A stretch of DNA of 11,742 nt. Source: Phoronis ovalis. Lineage: Eukaryota; Phoronida; Phoronidae. The notes beneath the pieces were generated by a model, which was not told the origin of the DNA, did not search any database, and worked only from the letters and a program-made list of their open reading frames with translations. The number at the start of each line of letters is the position of its first letter. Within the stretch, counting starts at the first letter, position 1. The stretch spans positions 10,607 through 22,348 of the forward strand of contig JAOXYB010088607.1 of assembly GCA_028565635.1 (NCBI GenBank). The letters are read 5' to 3'. The translations under genes were made by a program, and so were the position numbers. Shown here in pieces: positions 7,824 to 11,742 of the stretch.

Positions 7824-9382
7824 CTGCTTTTTATAGCTTAACAAAGGCTCTTTATCAATGTACACAATAGAATCCTTTATTTAGCAAACTTCTCTCTAAT
7901 GCGTTCTTTTTCGTTTTAACTCTTATAATTCTGCTGCTATTTCTTTACGAGAAATCGTATTTAAAAACGAGATCTAACATCAAATACATTAAATAAGAAA
8001 GACTTTTTTTATTTCCTTTAACCTGTTGTCTGCCATTAAGCGGCAATCACAACCTTGAAATGTTGTGAACAGTACTTTAAATCGCCTGTGCATACACTCC
8101 AATCTCGTTACGACTATTTGGTTTTCTATTTCAAATAGTTCCTTTTCAAGTAAAAAAAACTAGGGTATTGCGTCCGTGAGAAACTATATATAGCTATTTG
8201 AAAACAACTAATGCAGTACTGTTATTGTTCGTTTGTTTACAAATTCCTACTAAAAGCTAGCAACGTACACAAACGTTTTCTCGTGCTACCAAAATATTCG
8301 CAGGTGCACTTTAAAAAACAATTATCTGTTACTTCAGTACCTTTGAAAACTATAACTTTTCAATTTCAATTGACTATCACCTTACGATCATATAAAAGAC
8401 AACACTTATTAATTAGAGCTTTGATATCTGTTTACACGTGACTAATTAACTTCATTATAAGTATATGTAAAATATATGTTTAACTGCGCTGTTTCATTAA
8501 ACTAAACTATGATATTTTAATTATTTAAAAAGAATAGTTATTAGAGATTTAATGATTTGTCACAAATGATTTTCTATATAGACAAAGTTACCCTGGTTGG
8601 TATTCGAAACGGATAGAAATAAATTGCTATATAATTAAAATATATAACCCATCTAATCTTTTACTAGAAAAAAAACGAAAAATATAAAGCAATATTGGTT
8701 AATTAGCGTTATTTCAAAAACAAATTATTATACAATTTGTAACATTTACTGTTTTAGTGTCACATACGTGGTGCACCATTCATATCAAAAGTTGAGGTCG
8801 CTGTAGCACAGGTAATTAGTGTTATAAATCGGTTTTTAATATAATATTTTACATATTCTTCAGCATTCGACATATGTCTTTATGCGACTCTTCTTCAAAA
8901 TAACCACGGCTACTTATACCTAACATGTGTTCGTGCCAGGTCAACATCGACTTTCTTCATCAGAACTTTCACACTCTTAACAAATTTATTCCGTCTCTTC
9001 GACAGTACTAAGACGAGAGTGAGCAGACATGTTTACCATGAGAAGTAGGGAGGCATGGATTCAGTTGCCTAGTACATGCTCTTGCATTCTAATTATTGCT
9101 CTCAAAGCGGTCACACAAAAAGTAAAATAGACAATTCCAAGATAAGCTGCCTATTCGTTCTCGTATTAAATTTCTATATGTTATGGCATCGGTTAGTCTG
9201 GAAATTCACTATAAGGTTTTATTCAGTTAAACATTCTATCATTATATTTGTAAAAAAAACTTCTAATACATTTCATTTCAGTCCTTCTGTTCATCTTTGA
9301 ACTTCATTCCTACATCAACATTTTGTATTAGTATGCAGTTAACAAGTACTGTGGTCACTTTTTATTACCGGTTTGTGTTTGA
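7824..9382. other. AT-rich intergenic DNA, no gene seen
   Basis: Plus-strand frames of 76 codons (8211-8441) and 74 codons (9076-9300) begin with ATG or an alternative start but have no recognised motif and are within chance length. Small dyads occur at 8047-8068 (TCACAAC/GTTGTGA), 8113-8139 and 8720-8740 (ACAAATT/AATTTGT). A CACGTG box lies at 8435-8440. Confidence 0.5.
8113..8139. repeat. 8-bp stem inverted repeat
   Basis: ACTATTTG (8113-8120) and CAAATAGT (8132-8139) pair exactly around 11 nt. Chance-level in AT-rich DNA. Confidence 0.35.
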
Positions 9383-9638
9383 CGAGTTCTTGGGAGTACA
9401 GATAACGAGTTCTTGGGAGTACAGATAACGAGTTCTTGGGAGTACAGATAACGAGTTCTTGGGAGTACAGATATCGAGTTCTTGGGTGTACAGATATCGA
9501 ATGCTTGGGAGTACAGATATCGAGTTCTTGGGAGTACAGATATCGAGTTCTTGGGTGTACAGATATCGAGTTCTTGGGAGTACAGATATCGAGTTCTTGG
9601 GTGTACAGATATCGAATGCTTGGGAGTACAGATATCGA
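9383..9638 (+). repeat. 23-bp minisatellite, 11 units, with higher-order pattern
   Basis: Eleven consecutive 23-bp units run from 9383 to 9635 with no length change, followed by a 3-bp partial CGA. The unit begins CGAGTTCTTGG and ends GTACAGATAT. Four variants occur: A (ends GATAA), B (ends GATAT), C (GGTGTACAG instead of GGAGTACAG) and D (CGAATGCTT instead of CGAGTTCTT). Starts at 9383, 9406, 9429 (A,A,A), 9452 (B), 9475 (C), 9498 (D), 9521 (B), 9544 (C), 9567 (B), 9590 (C), 9613 (D). Copies of one variant are identical. The B-C-D block recurs around a B-C block, so the array grew by copying multi-unit blocks. It is not a CRISPR: there are no spacers. Six-frame open frames over it arise because the unit has no stop except TAA in variant A. 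Confidence 0.97.
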
Positions 9639-9680
9639 CGGAACATAATTTCTTAAAAGTAAAACTATAAAAGCTGAAAA

Positions 9681-9729
9681 CACGTGAAATTAAAAACTTG
9701 TGTAAATTCTTCTAATTCATTCCCACGTG
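9681..9729. promoter_or_regulatory. Paired CACGTG E-boxes
   Basis: CACGTG occurs at 9681-9686 and 9724-9729, each followed by AA or AAC (CACGTGAA shared), 43 bp apart. CACGTG is the canonical binding site of bHLH-Zip factors such as Myc/Max, USF and CLOCK/BMAL. Three further copies lie in the window at 2390, 7198 and 8435, against about one expected at this composition. Confidence 0.25.
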
Positions 9730-9754
9730 AACACTTGCAATATTGCTGTTCACG
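9726..9754. repeat. Nested dyad with internal palindrome
   Basis: CGTGAACA (9726-9733) and TGTTCACG (9747-9754) are exact reverse complements. The intervening 13 nt contain GCAATATTGC (9737-9746), a perfect 10-bp palindrome that abuts the right arm. The left arm overlaps the CACGTG at 9724. Confidence 0.45.
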
Positions 9755-9794
9755 CGACTACGATTGTATCATTAATTCGTTAATTGGCTAGCAC

Positions 9795-9878
9795 TTTAAC
9801 ACTTGTATCCACTGCTAATGCTAATGGTTATTTGTAAACGCAGTCGCAGCACTAGATGATAGACATTAAAGTGTTAAA
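9795..9878. repeat. 10-bp inverted repeat with 64-nt spacer
   Basis: TTTAACACTT (9795-9804) and AAGTGTTAAA (9869-9878) are exact reverse complements. The spacer contains the small direct repeat GCTAATGCTAAT and CGCAGTCGCAGC. The size would suit a tiny MITE-like relic, but no target-site duplication is clear. Confidence 0.35.
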
Positions 9879-10042
9879 CGTATAAATGGTGTTAGTCTAT
9901 TATTCAAGTTGTATTGCACTTTCCATCCATTTTTAAAATCTAATTCTCACGTTAGCATTGGGGTTAACAGGACATCAACAATTAGATCAATTTGTTTGGT
10001 ATTTGTTCTCGACACCTTTTTAGATTTCAACTTTCTTCGATA

Positions 10043-10070
10043 CACTGATTACTCACTGATTACATGTAAT
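10043..10070. repeat. 11-bp tandem pair joined to a 12-bp palindrome
   Basis: CACTGATTAC occurs at 10043-10052 and again at 10054-10063 with one base between. The second copy runs into ATTACATGTAAT (10059-10070), a perfect 12-bp palindrome. Confidence 0.4.
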
Positions 10071-10395
10071 TGACTAATGACTGTATATTTGTATATTTAT
10101 GAACAAATTAGCCACGTATATAACTAATACACAGTTTCCTCGCTGTCTTTAACTTATAACTGCTTTTGAGTTCCCACGTTATCACATGCATGTATATTGC
10201 TTGTTACATAATACATTTAACAAAACTTCGCATAAAATTCCTCTTAATTGAATCCTATCCTGCATATTGTTAAGAAACAATACGAAAGTATCTGTGTCTT
10301 ATGGAAATAACAGTAGTAAATAAAGGACGTTCTTTGGAATATTAAATTTCATTAACGTTATTTTTTTATAATTCCTTTTTATCAGGATGTAAAAA

Positions 10396-10404
10396 CGACG
10401 TCAC
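10396..10404. promoter_or_regulatory. CRE/ATF-like site
   Basis: CGACGTCAC is identical to the 9-mer at 2827-2835 and one base off the CRE palindrome. It lies 28 bp upstream of the CTCF-like motif. Confidence 0.2.
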
Positions 10405-10432
10405 AATCATCATCTGCCTGTAACGATTGCGA

Positions 10433-10446
10433 CCACAAGGTGGGGC
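10433..10446 (+). promoter_or_regulatory. CTCF-like core motif
   Basis: CCACAAGGTGGGGC agrees with the bilaterian CTCF core pattern CCASYAGRKGGCRS at 12 of 14 positions (A instead of Y at position 5, G instead of C at position 12). CTCF is an eleven-zinc-finger protein that organises chromatin loops and insulator boundaries. The motif stands in a locally GC-rich stretch of otherwise AT-rich DNA. Occupancy and conservation cannot be read from this window. Confidence 0.3.
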
Positions 10447-11010
10447 TGCTTTGTGTACTAAAATATGTAATACTAGCTATCTGCAAAACTTTAGAAGAAA
10501 TAACAAACTGACGAAATAATGCTTATTAACTTTTACATATATTTAACAGATAAATGTTAAACTAGACGGTTTTCTGCAGTTCCATATATACACGGAACTG
10601 TATGCTATTGCTCCGGATTAAAATATAAATAAAAGTGAACTTGCTCATATTCACCCTTCTGCAATAATTTATTAATTATTTAATATTTATTGACGAACAG
10701 AAAATCTCACGTCCGCATATAGTCACTACAACTAAACAAAAGCGACACAGACCAACCTAACAAAACCTAACAAACTACCCAATGCAAGTAATATAATAAA
10801 TAAAACCACCTTACATAGTTAACTCATTCCAATTTATTGATAATTTGAGGGTTTAATTTGAGCACGCGAGTAACTCATTTTAAAGGAATATTATCTGTTC
10901 GCAACATTGCTTTATAAAACCAATTACAAATATACTTTCTTTCTTAAATTGGCGCGTAAGCGGCTTATCTCCATACGAAAGCAGTTGAATTATATACAAA
11001 ACTGAAATAA
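10447..11010. other. AT-rich intergenic DNA, no gene seen
   Basis: It holds a 7-bp dyad at 10577-10600 (CAGTTCC/GGAACTG, 10-nt loop) and the tandem 10-mer at 10754-10773. No open frame or RNA gene is recognised. Confidence 0.5.
10754..10775. repeat. 10-bp tandem duplication containing AACCTAA
   Basis: AACCTAACAA is repeated exactly (10754-10763, 10764-10773) and followed by AC. AACCTAA is the complement of part of the arthropod-type TTAGG telomere repeat, but only isolated copies are present, so this is not a telomeric tract. Confidence 0.5.
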
Positions 11011-11090
11011 TGGTCAACCGAACTCAGCAGTGTCCAGGCCAGGTAGACATTCCCCCGCTGATTTGATGACACGAACAGGTATAAAAACCT
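11011..11090 (+). promoter_or_regulatory. GC-rich patch ending in a TATA-like box
   Basis: By hand count 38 of 70 bases in 11011-11080 are G or C (54%). The patch ends in GGTATAAAAACC, in which TATAAAAA (11080-11087) lies in a small AGGT/ACCT dyad (11077-11090). A short ATG frame at about 11010 gives 18 codons only. It could be a core promoter pointing right, but no initiator or downstream exon is visible. Confidence 0.17.
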
Positions 11091-11742
11091 ATCTTTAACA
11101 CCTGCCTTACAAGCAAATTATTGTTCCAATAATTAGGTAGAAATGAACCACGGGCATGTTCAACTAAATAGTTACTTCTGACTCATTGCGTATTGATAAG
11201 GGACGGTCTTTACAAAGTTTTATATTATATACACGCGTTATAATTTTAAAATGTTTTAATAATTAGGGGTTCAATCATTTGACATACGCAGAGGTAAAGT
11301 TATGCAATATAGACATTCTTGTTAAATGATGTCAAATCCGGAGTTTTTAAGACGTTTCTTATTAAAACTCCCCCATTTGTTCCGTTACTAGAAAATTCTT
11401 TAGCCCACCACATATTTAAACTTCAAAAGGCCCTTGAACATTGCAGAAAGCTTGCCTATAATTGTACGTATAACCTCAGGCTCCATATCTCGTGACATTA
11501 ATATTGCTGATCCCCTACTAAACACATTTTTTTAAAAGAAGTACAAACATTGAGTCTGAATAATTTATACTTAGGGGTCAGTATGAACATGTAATTCGAC
11601 GAACTTTTCTTAATTTCCCATTTTCTTTGTAAAGATAATGTACAACATTTTTGCTGTAAAAGTAACTATAGTGCCTTGAAAAATGTGTACTGGTGTATAA
11701 TTGTTTATGCAATTGATTCGGTTGTATCTGATAATTAGTCAT
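11091..11742. other. AT-rich intergenic DNA, no gene seen
   Basis: No frame, RNA gene or mobile element is recognised. The 10-mer AATAATTAGG occurs near 11129 and again near 11257. The window ends in AT-rich sequence without a boundary. Confidence 0.55.

Larger units (their letters stand above)
9639..10395. other. Intergenic DNA rich in small dyads, no gene seen
   Basis: No frame or RNA gene is recognised. The stretch holds two CACGTG boxes, a nested dyad, a wide inverted repeat and a tandem 11-bp pair with adjoining palindrome, each listed separately. Confidence 0.5.

Noticed and set aside
8211-8441. 76-codon plus-strand open frame as a gene
   Set aside because: Length at chance level for this composition; no domain, signal peptide or splice context convincing enough.
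9076-9300. 74-codon plus-strand open frame as a gene
   Set aside because: Chance length, low-complexity AT-driven residues, no recognised motif.
9383-9638. CRISPR array
   Set aside because: Units are directly contiguous with no unique spacers, and the surrounding DNA is animal-like with no cas genes.
9436-9670. Three overlapping plus-strand open frames as coding sequences
   Set aside because: They are the same peptide shifted by one 23-bp unit each, begin at TTG, and exist only because the unit lacks stops.

Overview
The window looks like non-coding DNA from an animal nuclear genome, most likely an invertebrate. G+C is about one third by eye, CpG is not visibly depleted, and no frame carries a recognisable protein. 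The longest open frame is about 108 codons, no longer than chance predicts at this composition. There is no bacterial gene packing, ribosome-binding-site pattern, CRISPR, rRNA or intact tRNA. One short fragment (4590-4680) has a tRNA-type A box and reminds me of dispersed molluscan repeats. That is a hint from memory, not a taxonomic assignment.

Layout: 1-2750 is AT-rich with small dyads only. A GC-rich, exon-like patch lies at 2751-2901, followed by AT-rich DNA and a CpG-rich patch at 3821-3950. The possible SINE relic at 4590-4680 is followed by a sharp reversal of GC skew near 4800 and a pyrimidine-rich tract to about 5040. From about 5980 to 7000 G+C rises again (43% over 6061-6420) with several short hairpins, but I recognise nothing in it. 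At 7729-7823 a perfect 13-bp inverted repeat adjoins a CCAAT / GC-box / TATA-like series on the minus strand.

The one unambiguous feature is a minisatellite at 9383-9638: eleven exact-length 23-bp units plus a 3-bp partial. They fall into four variants in the order AAAB-CD-BC-BCD (A,A,A,B,C,D,B,C,B,C,D), which shows internal block duplication. All short open frames over it are by-products of a stop-poor unit whose length is not a multiple of three. Within about 450 bp downstream there are two CACGTG boxes, a nested dyad, a wide inverted repeat and an 11-bp tandem pair. A good match to the bilaterian CTCF core motif lies at 10433-10446.

I annotate no gene. The interest is in the structure of the minisatellite, the possible CTCF site, the exon-like and GC-rich islands, and the possible SINE relic. 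All of these except the repeats are inferences needing comparison with related genomes or RNA data.
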